In this document: positions 8,932 to 19,100 of the stretch, one piece after another
How positions within the stretch are numbered: position 1 is the first letter of the stretch
Layout: each line of letters begins with the position of its first letter
Source of the DNA: Nemertoderma westbladi
Lineage: Eukaryota; Xenacoelomorpha; Nemertodermatida; Nemertodermatidae
DNA length: 24,519 bases
Direction of reading: 5' to 3'
Assembly: GCA_032718475.1 (NCBI GenBank)
Contig: JAUCBJ010008773.1
Coordinates: 1 to 24,519 of the forward strand
Program-made: the position numbers and the translations under genes
Notes under the pieces: generated by a model
What the model saw: only the letters and a program-made list of their open reading frames with translations
What the model was told of the DNA's origin: nothing
Database searches by the model: none

Positions 8932-9088
8932 CAATAAGTTCCCGTTCAACAGAATCATCAGGCGCACCATCGCCTTCGTATTCCAAACCCCTTCGGCTCT
9001 CACGTCGTAACTTATCCTGAGTTCCTTCAATTAGCTCGGTCTTTAGTCGTAAAACTTCCGATTCGAGGTCATCTACTCTCGAATATTC
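8932..9088 (-). CDS. Host coiled-coil gene, exon A (first one visible, 157 nt)
   Basis: Acceptor ATATGTGTAG| ends at 9089 (an in-frame TAG lies at the junction itself, so the exon must start here). The donor is ATTG|GTTAGT at 8932/8931. It has 52 codons plus one base. The peptide starts EYSRVDDLESEVLRLKTELI, a textbook coiled-coil heptad run, then a charged linker (RRESRRGLEYEGDGAPDD) and SVERELI. Its phase-1 end fits exon B, across a 5.7-kb repeat-filled intron. Upstream sequence 9089-9280 is AT-rich with no convincing exon, and beyond 9281 everything is transposon, so earlier exons are probably outside the window. The function is unknown; many centrosomal, ciliary and cytoskeletal proteins have such exons, but I cannot pick one. 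Confidence 0.7.
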
Positions 9089-9280
9089 CTACACATATAT
9101 TGTAAATTGTTCTTTAAAATATTAAAATGTAAAATTTTCCTGCCAAAAATATGACTAAGGATCTACTTGTCTTCTCGTATGGTCTCGCTGAAAATCGGAT
9201 TAACTGCGTAATAGTTTGCATTTGCAACCGAGTAATGGTAAAAATTAACGCCAGAAAATAAAGTTTTTTAAATAATTGTT

Positions 9281-9512
9281 TGCGACGCCCTCAAACGCGC
9301 CCAGTCAGTCTGGGCGGCACGAAAAGATGCCACCTCCTTCAACGTCTCCATGACTACTGCCACAGCGTCCCGCAGCATGGCGACCCATTCGACACCGACC
9401 CCAGGTCTCCGACCCCAGAACCGCCGACACCAACCACCACCCAACATCTGCCAATAATGCGGATACCCACAGCACATTGCTGGGAAAAAGTGCCCCAATC
9501 TACAGGCGACAT
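9281..9512 (+). pseudogene. Gypsy-type gag fragment, first zinc knuckle with stop
   Basis: The frame beginning TGCGACGCC encodes CDALKRAQSVWAARKDATS, a proline-rich linker and a zinc knuckle of the form CQ-stop-CGYPQH...C (9447-9493). The second position after CxC is a TAA. This is the region just before protease in Gag of mag-like Ty3/Gypsy elements, where tandem knuckles bind genomic RNA. The last nine bases (9504-9512) are the target duplication of the foldback element that follows. The 5' end is an abrupt start in AT-rich DNA. Confidence 0.6.
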
Positions 9513-10599
9513 GGATGTAGGACAATTCGGTCCCGGACAATTCGGTCCGGACAATTCGGTCCCGGACAATTCGGTCCCAAAACACTAAATAAATGGGACC
9601 GAATTGTCCGGGACCGAATTGTCCTAGGACAGAATTGTCCTAGGACCGAATTGTCCGGGACCGAATTGTCCGGGACCGAATTGTCCGGGACCGAATTGTC
9701 CGTTTCCTGATAGCAACTTTTTAGTGCTTTTTTGATATTGGTGAATGTTCTAGAACATTAGTAGAGATATTTGTTATGGTAGCTAGTGTTATTTACTTGC
9801 TAGAATTTTTTGAAATTTTAAAAATACTGTATTTTTTTTATTTTTGTTATTGGTAAGTGTTCGAGAACATTATTATATATTATTTATTAAGGTGTAGCTA
9901 GTGTTTTTTTTTACTAGCTGGCATTTCCTTAAAATTATAAAAATACCTGTGAAAACATTGATATTTCAGAATTAGGCCTAAACTGTTGCTGATTATATTA
10001 ATTACCAAAAATATTGATGATATTATAACAGTCCCTGAATGAGATCCAACTATTTATCTAGGATAATAATTTAGGCTTGTTAACCAACCAACAACACATA
10101 CTGTATACATACACAATATATAAAAAAAATCAGTTTTAAACATTTTAAATACATACAACTAGCTAGTAAATAATTCACAAGCTCCATAAAAACACCATAG
10201 CTACCATAAATAATAATGTTACCAAAAAAAAGTAAATTTTTTTTACTTAAAAAAAAATACTAGCTAGCAAAAAAAACACTAGCTACCATATAATAATATA
10301 TATTAAGGTTCTAGAACATTCACCATTATATAGTACCAATTAAATTTGGTCCCGGACAATTCGGTCCTGGACAATTCGGTCCCGGACAATTCGGTCCCGG
10401 ACAATTCGGTCCCGGACAATTCGGTCCCGGACAATTCGGTCCCATTAATATGCATGTTTTGGGACCGAATTGTCCTAGTCAGTATCCGGACAATTCGGTC
10501 CCGGACAATTCGGTCCCAAAACATAAAATTAATGGGACCGAATTGTCCGGGACCGAATTGTCCGGACCGAATTGTCCGGGACCGAATTGTCCTGCTTCC
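9513..10599. mobile_element. Foldback-like element 1 (FB1) with satellite arms and 9-bp TSD
   Basis: The element starts GGATGTAGGACAATTCGGTC and ends GACCGAATTGTCCTGCTTCC. The ends are inverted repeats with two mismatches in 20. It is flanked by AGGCGACAT at 9504-9512 and 10600-10608. Both arms consist of tandem 15-bp units (CCGGACAATTCGGTC) in forward and inverted groups: left arm 9516-9703, right arm 10340-10590, each arm itself a hairpin with a short AT spacer (AAAACA...TTAAT). The inverted symmetry continues inward: GGTGAATGTTCTAGAACAT at 9740-9758 and GTAGCTAGTGTT at 9779-9790 are mirrored at 10275-10325. The ~500-bp core is AT-rich and encodes nothing. Satellite-type inverted arms and 9-bp duplications are features of Drosophila Foldback elements; MULE-type MITEs also make 9-bp duplications. 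It is non-autonomous. Confidence 0.85.
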
Positions 10600-11014
10600 A
10601 GGCGACATGCCGCCACTGTGGTACAACTGGGCATTACGACCGTATGTGTCCTACTAAACCAAGAGGACCCAGGCCACAAGACCACGCTACCTCTGGCTCC
10701 GACGACACCGACACGTACACAGCTGCGACCAATGCTGCGGTTTGGTCCATCCTGGTCGGAGACGAACTGGAGGATGCCCCGCGGGTCTCGGCAATTGAGT
10801 CACTGGAGCCCCTCGAAACCATCACCATCAGGTTCCAGGTAACCAAGGACCCAACCTTTGGAATATCCGAGGTCCACTTTCTTCCCGACTCCAGGGCGAA
10901 TATCACGGTGCTCCCATTCGCTATATTCCTCTCCTTTGGCTCCTCCAACCTGCGCACTTCGACTCCACCTCCGAAGGCGCCACGCCTCGCTAACATCAGT
11001 CATCAGTATACGAT
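10600..11014 (+). pseudogene. Gypsy-type gag/protease fragment (right of FB1)
   Basis: Directly after FB1 the frame encodes CRHCGTTGHYDRMC, a canonical CX2CX4HX4C knuckle (10609-10650). Then come a spacer and a retropepsin-like segment LPDSRANITVLP (about 10883-10918). The family motif is DSG or DTG; here the glycine is Arg, so the protease site is damaged. It continues PPPKAPRLANISHQYT and then stops matching at the LINE junction. Removing FB1 and one 9-bp repeat puts this knuckle in frame with the one at 9447-9493, so both pieces are one original gag. The open frame continues by chance into the LINE fragment, giving a 482-codon chimera. Confidence 0.72.
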
Positions 11015-11017
11015 CAC

Positions 11018-12007
11018 ATCAGTATACGATGGTTCGACAACATTTGTGTCTACTGTTGACGGTGACACAGAACCATTTGAAGTGTTATGGGGCGTCCTCC
11101 AGGGAGACACACTTGCACCATTCTTGTTCATAATTGTTGTTGACTATGTTCTACGCATGTCCTTAGATCATCATAATGATGATGGGGTGATGATAACTCC
11201 ACCTACTGGCTCCAGAAGTCGAGGAAATCCTGCCAAGTACCTAACTGATCTAGACTTTGCTGATGACTTAGGAGTACTCTCAGAATCCTTAGAGGGAGCC
11301 CAACGGCTCCTCAGCTCATTAGAACATGCTGCTTCAAGTGTTGGTCTTTTTATTAACTCCAGAAAGACCAAAATTTTGACAGTTAACTTTGAAAGTCCTC
11401 AGCAAGTCTCTGATCGGATGAGCATAAGCTCAAAAGATGGTATGCTTGAGCATGTGGATGACTTCTGTTACCTGGGATCATGGATCCGGAAGTCAGGTGA
11501 GGACCTTCGAATACGTAAGGGAAAGGCATGGGCAGCCTTGAATAGGCTTTCCAGTATTTGGAAGTCACCGAGAATTAATCGGAAACTTAAGGTCCGGTTA
11601 TTTAGAGCAGTAGTAGTTCCAGTACTCCTCTATGGGAGTCAATGCTGGGCTCTAACTGCTGAGGACACTAAATCTCTGGATGGCACATTCACAAGAATGC
11701 TACGCCGGGTTCATTGTGTCAAGTTCAATGCACACATCTCCAACCAGACACTACATAACATTGGAGGTGTCTCATTGGTTCCCCCAAGCTTGACACTAGA
11801 ACAAAATCGCCTCCGCTTTGCAGGACATTGCTTTCGCCGTGAGGACCAGCCAGTGCATAATCGTGTACTTTGGCAGCCTCATGGAATGAATAAGCATGGT
11901 GGACAGCCCATGACTTTCTTGAGACGCATCTTAAAGGACACTGGCCTTGAAGATGCGGATGATCTAGCAAATGTCATGGGTGATAGGGAGTTGTGGCGGT
12001 GCAATTG
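11018..12007 (+). pseudogene. RTE-like LINE reverse transcriptase fragment, truncated at both ends
   Basis: From SVYDGSTTF onward this matches the C-terminal half of the LINE at 16139-19898 (opposite orientation), with about 10 amino-acid differences in roughly 325. RT motif B is GVLQGDTLAPFLF and motif C is DLDFADDLGVL; the thumb and C-terminal region contains LFRAVVVPVLLYGSQCWAL and RFAGHCFRRED. Motif A and the endonuclease are missing. The 3' end stops at GGTGCAATT, short of the (TAG)n tail. A 13-bp direct repeat (ATCAGTATACGAT at 11002 and 11018) marks the 5' junction. Confidence 0.85.
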
Positions 12008-12030
12008 GGCAATTGTGTGAGTTGTGTGGA

Positions 12031-12056
12031 ACTCCTCTATGGGAGTCCATGCTGGG
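12031..12056 (+). pseudogene. 26-bp scrap of the same LINE
   Basis: ACTCCTCTATGGGAGTCCAT-GCTGGG matches the LINE segment encoding LLYGS-CWA (11623-11648, one mismatch). It lies directly before the putative Gypsy LTR, so it may be a separate LINE copy cut by the Gypsy insertion, or a rearrangement product of the preceding fragment. Confidence 0.55.
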
Positions 12057-12677
12057 TGTAACGTTAATATAAGGTATAATTTATTTTATTATATTTACAT
12101 ATTGTTTGCACTTATACAGTAGGTATGTTTGACCCTTTCTATGTGTAACCATATTGCACATCATGAGATAGGATGTAGGACAATTCGGTCCTACGACAAT
12201 TCGGTCCCGGACAATTCGGTCCCGGACAATTCGGTCCCAATTGGTGGACAATTGTCCGGACGAATTGTCCGGACAATTGTCCGGGACCGAATTGTCCTGG
12301 GACCGAATTGTCCTAGTCAGTATCCGGACAATTCGGTCCCGGACAATTCGGTCCCATCCATTAATATGCAAGTTTTGGGACCGAATTGTCCTAGTCAGTA
12401 TCCGGACAATTCGGTCCCGGACAATTCGGTCCCAAAACATAAAATTAATGGGACCGAATTGTCCGGGACCGAATTGTCCGGGACCGAATTGTCCGGACCG
12501 AATTGTCCGGGACCGAATTGTCCTGCTTCCCATGAGATATATACCAGATACACTTTTGTCATGCAATATAATTATATCTTAGAGAATTAGAGTAACTAAA
12601 CAATATATTATAATATACAGTACTTGTTGTCATTCCTCATGCTTTTTTTATTGTTGTTGTTTCTTCAAAACCCAACA
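12057..12677 (+). repeat. Putative 5' LTR of the CsRn1-type Gypsy element (with FB2 inside)
   Basis: Begins TGTAACGTTAATATAAGG and ends AAAACCCAACA, giving TG...CA ends, and is followed after one base by the primer binding site. Without FB2 and one 9-bp repeat its length would be about 252 bp. It is AT-rich with TATA-like stretches near 12600. No 3' LTR is in the window for comparison, so the left boundary is an inference. Confidence 0.5.
12171..12530. mobile_element. Foldback-like element 2 (FB2), 360 bp, 9-bp TSD
   Basis: Same ends as FB1 (GGATGTAGGACAATTCGGTC and GACCGAATTGTCCTGCTTCC), flanked by CATGAGATA at 12162-12170 and 12531-12539. The neighbouring bases differ on both sides, which fixes the duplication at exactly 9 bp. 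It consists almost entirely of forward and inverted 15-bp units, including perfect palindromes GGACAATTGTCC. It has no AT core. The right ~190 bp (CATTAATATGCA to the end) is nearly identical to the right arm of FB1. Confidence 0.88.
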
Positions 12678-12678
12678 T

Positions 12679-12694
12679 TGGTGACCCAGACGAG
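12679..12694 (+). promoter_or_regulatory. Gypsy primer binding site, tRNA-Trp-like
   Basis: TGGTGACCCAGACGAG differs at two positions from the tRNA-Trp primer site TGGTGACCCCGACGTG typical of CsRn1-clade elements. Minus-strand DNA synthesis would start here. Its position two bases after the CA end of the putative LTR fits the family. Confidence 0.6.
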
Positions 12695-12818
12695 ATCTGC
12701 GGAAGCAAGTGGACAAATCATCTCGTTTCCTTATTCAATTCGGACAAACTTTTATTTAACAACAAATCATACAATCAAAAATTTAATCACCACAAATCTC
12801 TGTTTTGGCGAATACAAC

Positions 12819-15188
12819 ATGTCAAGTTTCGACAAATTCCGGAAAGCTGAATTACTGCAAACACTTCACCAACTTCGGGAGCACGACCCTACATTTGTAG
12901 CTCCCACTAAGAAAGCGGATATAATCGACGAACTAAGAACGGAAAATCCTTAAGCTGTAAAAGCTATCCTTTCAATCCATTGTAATCAGATTGACAGTAC
13001 CAATAAATCTCAACTTCTAACTACAGTACAAAAAACTCGGTTGCCGGAATTCTATCCTAAGGATGCTCGAACGTGGTTCCAGCAAGTGGAGGCCGTTCTC
13101 CATGGTCAATTAAAACATTCTAAGAAGGCTAACCTGCTCGCTGCATTACCTACCGAAATCATTCTCGATGCTGGAGTAAACGTCGATGACGAATTCGACA
13201 ATATAAGACGCGACATTATTTCCCATCTCGCTGACAGCGATGAACGACGGTTAAAAAAACTTCTCGATGCGCAGGAACTCGGCGACCGCAAACCTTCTGC
13301 CGTTATAAGGCAGATGCAACGCTTGATTCCAGGTGGAGGGAATGAACAGATAATCCGTCTGCGATTCATCGAGATTATGCCACCGACAATACGAATAGTA
13401 GTCAGTACACTCTCGGATCTGAACTTAGACCGTCTTGCTGAGGTCGCAGACAAGATGATAGAACAACAAAACCCCCCAATCTCCGCACCAATAGCTCACG
13501 TTTCCGATCTAAACTCCCTGCAGCAATCACAGCCAATGCTAATGGAATCCCAAAAACTCCTATCAGATCAGGTGGCTGAAATCAGCTATCATTTGCACAA
13601 CATTTCGGTACCACAGCACTACTCAAGATCTCGGTCCACCTCCAGAAATCGCTTCTCTGGATCCACTGCTGGCAGATATAACGATCGCACCCCTGCCAAC
13701 CGGCGTAGTCAATCGCGCGGCCGAGACTACAATCAAAACGGTCCATGGTGTTTCTACCATTTTCGTTTCGGGAACGAAGCCAATAAATGCACTCCCCCGT
13801 GCAGTTATGGTGTGGAGAATCAAGATTCGCCTAAAGGAACTGGTGGGTCTTACAACGGACACAACGTTAGTGGTAATAGTAATACTAGTAATGGTAATGT
13901 AAATTCTGTTTATATTACGGCAAACCCTGTTGGTAATTTTCTAGTTGATTCAGGCAGTGAATTTTCTATTTTGCCTCCAAGTTTTAGTCATCTTTTAGAC
14001 AATTTTTCTGACAAATGTGAAACTAGATTAACAGCTGCTAATTCATCTAGCATTAAGAATTATGGTGTTGGTCAATTAAAATTTTCGATCCCTTGTCTCA
14101 GTAACAAAACATTCACCTGGAAGTTTCTGGTGGCGGAGGTGAGCCAACCAATATTAGGATTGGATTTTCTACGTTTCCATGATATCAATATTGATTGCAA
14201 AGCTGGAGAAATTTATTTACACAAACAAGTTCTGGGTACTGGAAATAGTAGCGCAGCTAACACCAATAACATTGAGAGTAAATGTTCGAAAGTAATTAAT
14301 AATAGTAATGAACGTAAAAGTGATAGCGGTTATTGGAAATATTTTATTCTTGTTTTCCTTTCGGTCATTAGTTGCCCGGCGATTTTTTCATTAAACAAGA
14401 AGCTATTTTATAGATTGTTTTTGTGCTTTGGGATTATTATGTGCTTTATTAGTGTACTAGGAATTGCTAGTAATATTGGTGCTGTAGGAAATACCACCAT
14501 ACGTAATGAATATTTTGTTAGTAGAATAAGTGCTGTATCAAATAATTCTTACTGTGCGGATAGAAAAATTCAAGGCTTGCTGAATCGGTATAAGTCTGTA
14601 TTTACTGACCTATCAGCTCGTGATCCTGTTAAACATTCCACCAGGCACCATATAGTAACTAACGGGCCTCCATGTTACGCTAAGCCCAGACGTTTATTTG
14701 GTGATCGGTTGAAAGCTGCCTCAGATGAATTTGATCTTCTTTCTAAGCTAGGAATAGTCGAGCGACGGGAATCGCCATGGTCATCACCTTTACATACTGT
14801 ACTAAAACCAGATGGCTCAATTCGACCTTGTGGCGATTACAGGCAACTGAATAAACAAACAGTCCCGGACAATTATCCGATGCCAAACATTGCCGACATC
14901 ACGGATAAATTTCGAGGCTGTACGATTTTTACGAAAATAGATTTAACTAAGGCGTACCATCAAATTCCCTTAGCAGAGGAAGATATACCCAAAACCTCAA
15001 TTACAACTCCTTTTGGTATGTTTTCGTTTAAATCTATGCCATTTGGACTTCGGAATGCTTCCCAAACATTTCAAAGATTGATAGACAGCATATTATTTGA
15101 CTTAAAATGTGCCGTTGGATATGTTGATGACATTTTAATAGGAAGTCCAAACCCCGAGCAACATTACAATGATATTAATGTGTTCTAG
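12819..15188 (+). pseudogene. CsRn1-type Ty3/Gypsy Gag-protease-RT, broken
   Basis: ATG at 12819 starts MSSFDKFRKAELLQTLHQL. A TAA at 12951-12953 interrupts the frame, which then continues unbroken (LPEFYPKDARTWFQQVEAVL at 13041, the Gag core start). Gag has the C-X2-H-X9-C-X3-C box CFYHFRFGNEANKCTPPC (13749-13803), the unusual CHCC motif of the CsRn1 clade. Retropepsin follows with VDSGSEFSILPP (about 13940) and ILGLDFL (14153). RT follows with PCGDYRQLNKQTVPDNYPMP, motif A TKIDLTKAYHQIP, SMPFGLRNASQTF and catalytic YVDD (15119-15130). Between protease and RT (14332-14490) lies a strongly hydrophobic segment with two membrane-like stretches, not typical of the family. The frame is lost by a one-base shift near 15180. 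Gag packages element RNA; Pol matures and copies it. Confidence 0.88.
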
Positions 15189-16138
15189 AACGTCTGGAGA
15201 GAAATGGTTTAAAGGCGAAACTATCAAAATGTGTTTTTTTTAAAAGCGAGGTTTTATTCCTCGGGTATTATGTTTCAAAACAAGGTGTTCGTCCAAACCC
15301 TTCAAAAATTGAAGCTATTAAAAATTTCCCAGAACCGGAAACTTGCACTGCCCTTCGTAGATTCCTTGGTATTTGCGGATTTTATCATCGGTTTGTACCC
15401 AGGTTTTCGGACATTGCGGGCCCTTTCACGGATTTAACTCGGAAAATGGGAAAGACTGGAAATTTTCAATTATCAGCTGAAGGAAAAATAGCCTTCGCCA
15501 AACTGAAGGAAGCACTGTCAAACGCAGTAATTTTGGCATTTCCAAAAGAAAACGCAAAAATTTAAATCACAACTGATGCGTCAAGTACAGCCATTGGAGG
15601 TGTTGTTCATCAGCAAGTTGATGGGAATCTGGAACCGCTAGCATTCTATTCAAAAAAACTTACACCTAATGAGAGCCGCAAATCTACTTTTGATCGGGAG
15701 TTACTTGCTATATACTCTGCCCTTAAACATCACGAATGGTTACTTGGGCAAAACCTGACAATTTTTACTGATCACAAGCCTCTAATTTGTTGCTTGGAGA
15801 TGAAAAATCCATCTCCACAACAAGCCCGTTGGCTGTCGTATATTTCGGAATTTCATTGCGATATTAAATACGTAGCTGGAGCAGATAATTTGGTAGCAGA
15901 AGCATTATCACGCCCAATTTCAGTAATCTCGTTCGACAATATAATTGAATTGGCTGAGGCCCAATTATGCGATGACTCCTTGCAAAAATTTTTCTGTTCA
16001 ACAAAACTAACACTAAAAACAATTGAAGTAGCTAATGGGAAATTTGTATATTATGATAATTCTAATTCGACTTTGAGACCCTATGTTCCTACAAAATTGC
16101 GTCGACCAATTTTTGACAAATTTCATTCACTAGCTCAT
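15180..16138 (+). pseudogene. Same Gypsy pol: RT thumb, RNase H, start of integrase
   Basis: In the frame shifted from the previous part, the reading continues VLERLERNGLKAKLSKCVFF, then FLGYYVSKQGV and LRRFLGICGFYHRFVPRFS (RT connection). A TAA at 15563-15565 precedes RNase H: TTDASSTAIGGV, STFDRELLAIYSALKH, FTDHKPL and HCDIKYVAGADNLVAEALSR. The end, FDKFHSLAH (16111-16138), is the first half of the integrase HHCC zinc finger. The last ten bases ACTAGCTCAT are the target duplication of the LINE inserted here; the other copy is at 19899-19908. Two lesions (one shift, one stop) rule out a functional polyprotein. Confidence 0.88.
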
Positions 16139-16184
16139 ACTACTACTACTACTAGGATCGGCATGCTGCATTGCAGCTGCATTT

Positions 16185-19100
16185 TTAAGAATGCTGTGCC
16201 GGCTTGTCAACATAATTGCACCGCCACAACTCCCTATCACCCATGACATTTGCTAGATCATCCGCATCTTTAAGGCCAGTGTCCTTTAAGATGCGTCTCA
16301 AGAAAGTCATGGGCTGTCCACCATGCTTATTCACTCCATGAGGCTGCCAAAGTACAAGATTATGCACTGGCTGGTCCTCACGGCGAAAGCAATGTCCTGC
16401 AAAGCGGAGGCGATTTTGTTCTAGTGTCAAGCTTGGGGGAACCAATGAGACACCTCCAATGTTATATAGTGTCTGGTTGGAGATGTGTGCATTGTACTTG
16501 ACACAATGAACCCGGCGTAGCATTCTTGTGAATGTCCCATCCAGAGATTTGGTGTCCTCAGCAGTTAGAGCCCAGCATGGACTCCCGTAGAGGAGTACTG
16601 GAACTACTGCTGCTCTAAATAATCGGACCTTAAGTTTCCGATTAATTCTCGGTGACTTCCAAATCCTGGAAAGCCTATTCAAGGCTGCCCATGCCTTTCC
16701 CTTACGTATTCGAAGGTCCTCACCTGACTTCCGGATCCATGATCCCAGGTAACAGAAGTCGTCCACATGCTCAAGCATACCATCCTTTGAGCTTATGCTC
16801 ATCCGATCAGAGACTTGCTGAGGACTTTCAAAGTTAACGGTCAGAATTTTGGTCTTTCTGGAGTTAATAAAAAGACCAACACTAGAAGCAGCATGTTCTA
16901 ATGAGCTGAGGAGCCGTTGGGCTCCCTCTAATGATTCTGAGAGTACTCCTAAGTCATCAGCAAAGTCTAGATCAGTTAGGTACTTGGCAGGATTTCCTCG
17001 ACGTCTGGAGCCAGTAGGTGGAGTTATCATCACCCCATCATCATTATGATGATCTAAGGACATGCGTAGAACATAGTCAACCACAATAATGAACAAGAAT
17101 GGTGCAAGTGTGTCTCCTTGGAGGACGCCCCATAACACTTCAAATGGTTCTGTGTCACCGTCTACAGTATACACAAATGTTGTCGAACCATCGTATACTG
17201 ATCTGATTGCTGCAATAATTTCATCAGGAATCCCATATAATGAAAGTATGCTGAAAATAAGTGAGCGAGAGACTGAATCAAAGGCCTTGAAGAAGTCAAC
17301 AAGGATAACAGCCAGATGCCCCGTCTTTCTTTTTTGATAATTCTTCAATTATCCTTCTAAGTGCCAAAATGGGCTCCATGGTCCCACGACCTTTACGGAA
17401 CCCATTCTGATTTCCACGGAGCAGTCTCTCAATGGGATCCCTGATGCGATTTAATAGAATCCTATTGTATAGCTTTGCAGCAATCGAGATCAATGAGAGT
17501 CCTCTAAAAGAACCATAGAGTGTTAGGTTGCCCTTCTTGGGAACTGGCACCAACTTATTTGTTTTCATTTCTTGTGGGACTCTTGTTGTTCGGTACATGT
17601 CTACTATGATGGGATAGATGAGCTTTAAACACTCAGGTATTTTAAAGACCTCAGGGGGAACACCATCTACTCCACTGGCACGATTGGTCTTAATGCTCTT
17701 TGCAGCAGCCTTCACTTCTGCAAAGGAGATATCGCCAATGGGAATATCTGGGAGTACAGACTCAGACACTTTTACTTCTATTAAGTTATCAGGCAATACC
17801 CTGTCATTATTGAGGAGCTTTTCAAAGTGGGCTTTCCGACCATTGAGGCGATCGGCTGGTGATTCAGCCTTAACCTTGGTGGTTGGTTGGCTTTTCCGCC
17901 CAGTAAGCAGATTGATTGATTTCCATGCCTGGGATGATTGCCTGCTGTCGTCAGCATCATTGATGGCATCAACCTGTTGGTTTATTAGCTCCTGTAGATT
18001 AATAGAGTACTGCCTGTTCAGGGACCTAGATGCAGCCTTAACTGCATTCTTGGCCGCTGTAGTCTGTTTGAGTCGGGACTCTTTCTGCGCCTTATGAAGG
18101 TCATTTCGGCACTTCTGAATTTTGTTGTCAGTCCAGGGGGCCCTTTTCCTGTTTCGAGGGTATACAGGAACTGTTTCTGCAGCTGCTAACTTAACTGCTT
18201 CTGTAAAGGCAGTATAGCCCTCACAGTGATCTTCCGCCTCAGAGGCAAGAGCCTCATACCTGTTGCTCAGCTGTAGTGTGAAGCTGGATCTCACACTTGG
18301 CTGTTGCAACAGAGAGGACCAGTCATGCCGCGGCAAGGCATATTTCGTTGTTCTGCTAGTACGCAGACTAAGTCTTACCTTGGCCACAATAAGGCGGTGA
18401 TCACTGGAGAAGTGTCGAAGTGTAAATGCAATACAGTCTTGTATAGAGCTCCTGTATTTCCTACGAAACAGAATATGGTTTATCTGGGACTTGTGACCAC
18501 TGGGTCCACTATGAGTCCATAGCTTTCCAGTTCGCTTCTTGAACTGGGTTCCAGCCGAAAACAATCCATTTCCAGAGATAAAATCCTGAAGATGGACAGA
18601 ATTTCGGTTAACATTATTGCTATAGACCCAGGGCGATGTAGGTGATTGATGCAGACTTGCATTAAAGTTTCCCAGGAATGTTAAGAATGCATGCTGATCC
18701 ACTCCATCAGTAGCTGCTTGTAGATTGTGGTAGAAATTTTCCACCTCCTCTACAGGGGCAACACTAGTTGGAGAGTAGCACACAATCAGAACCACCTTAG
18801 GAAACTTCTTAGCCAGTCTTCCAGAACATGAGAAGTGGCAACGGATGATGCGGTTAGAGATTTGGTCTATTTTGTCCAATGCTGCATGTGCAGTTGGATT
18901 CATCAATAGACCAATTCCACCATTGCCACTATCATCTGCTGACGCGAGGGCGAGTCGCCAACCGCCCCCCATGTCCTTAATCAGAACCTCATCAGTCTGT
19001 CCAGTCTGCATTCGGTGCTCTTGAACACCCACTGCGCTAAGAGAAAGCTTATCTGCCAAGGCAGTCAGCTCACCTTGTCGCATTGGGGACCCGAGTGTTA

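Noticed and set aside
9100-9215. Possible upstream micro-exon after acceptor CCGATTTTCAG near 9196
   Set aside because: It would be only about 21 nt with a weak CAA|GTAGAT donor and no coiled-coil signal; support is too thin.
15180-15190. Programmed frameshift in Gypsy pol
   Set aside because: The shift is inside RT after the YVDD motif, not at a gag/pol boundary, so it is a lesion.
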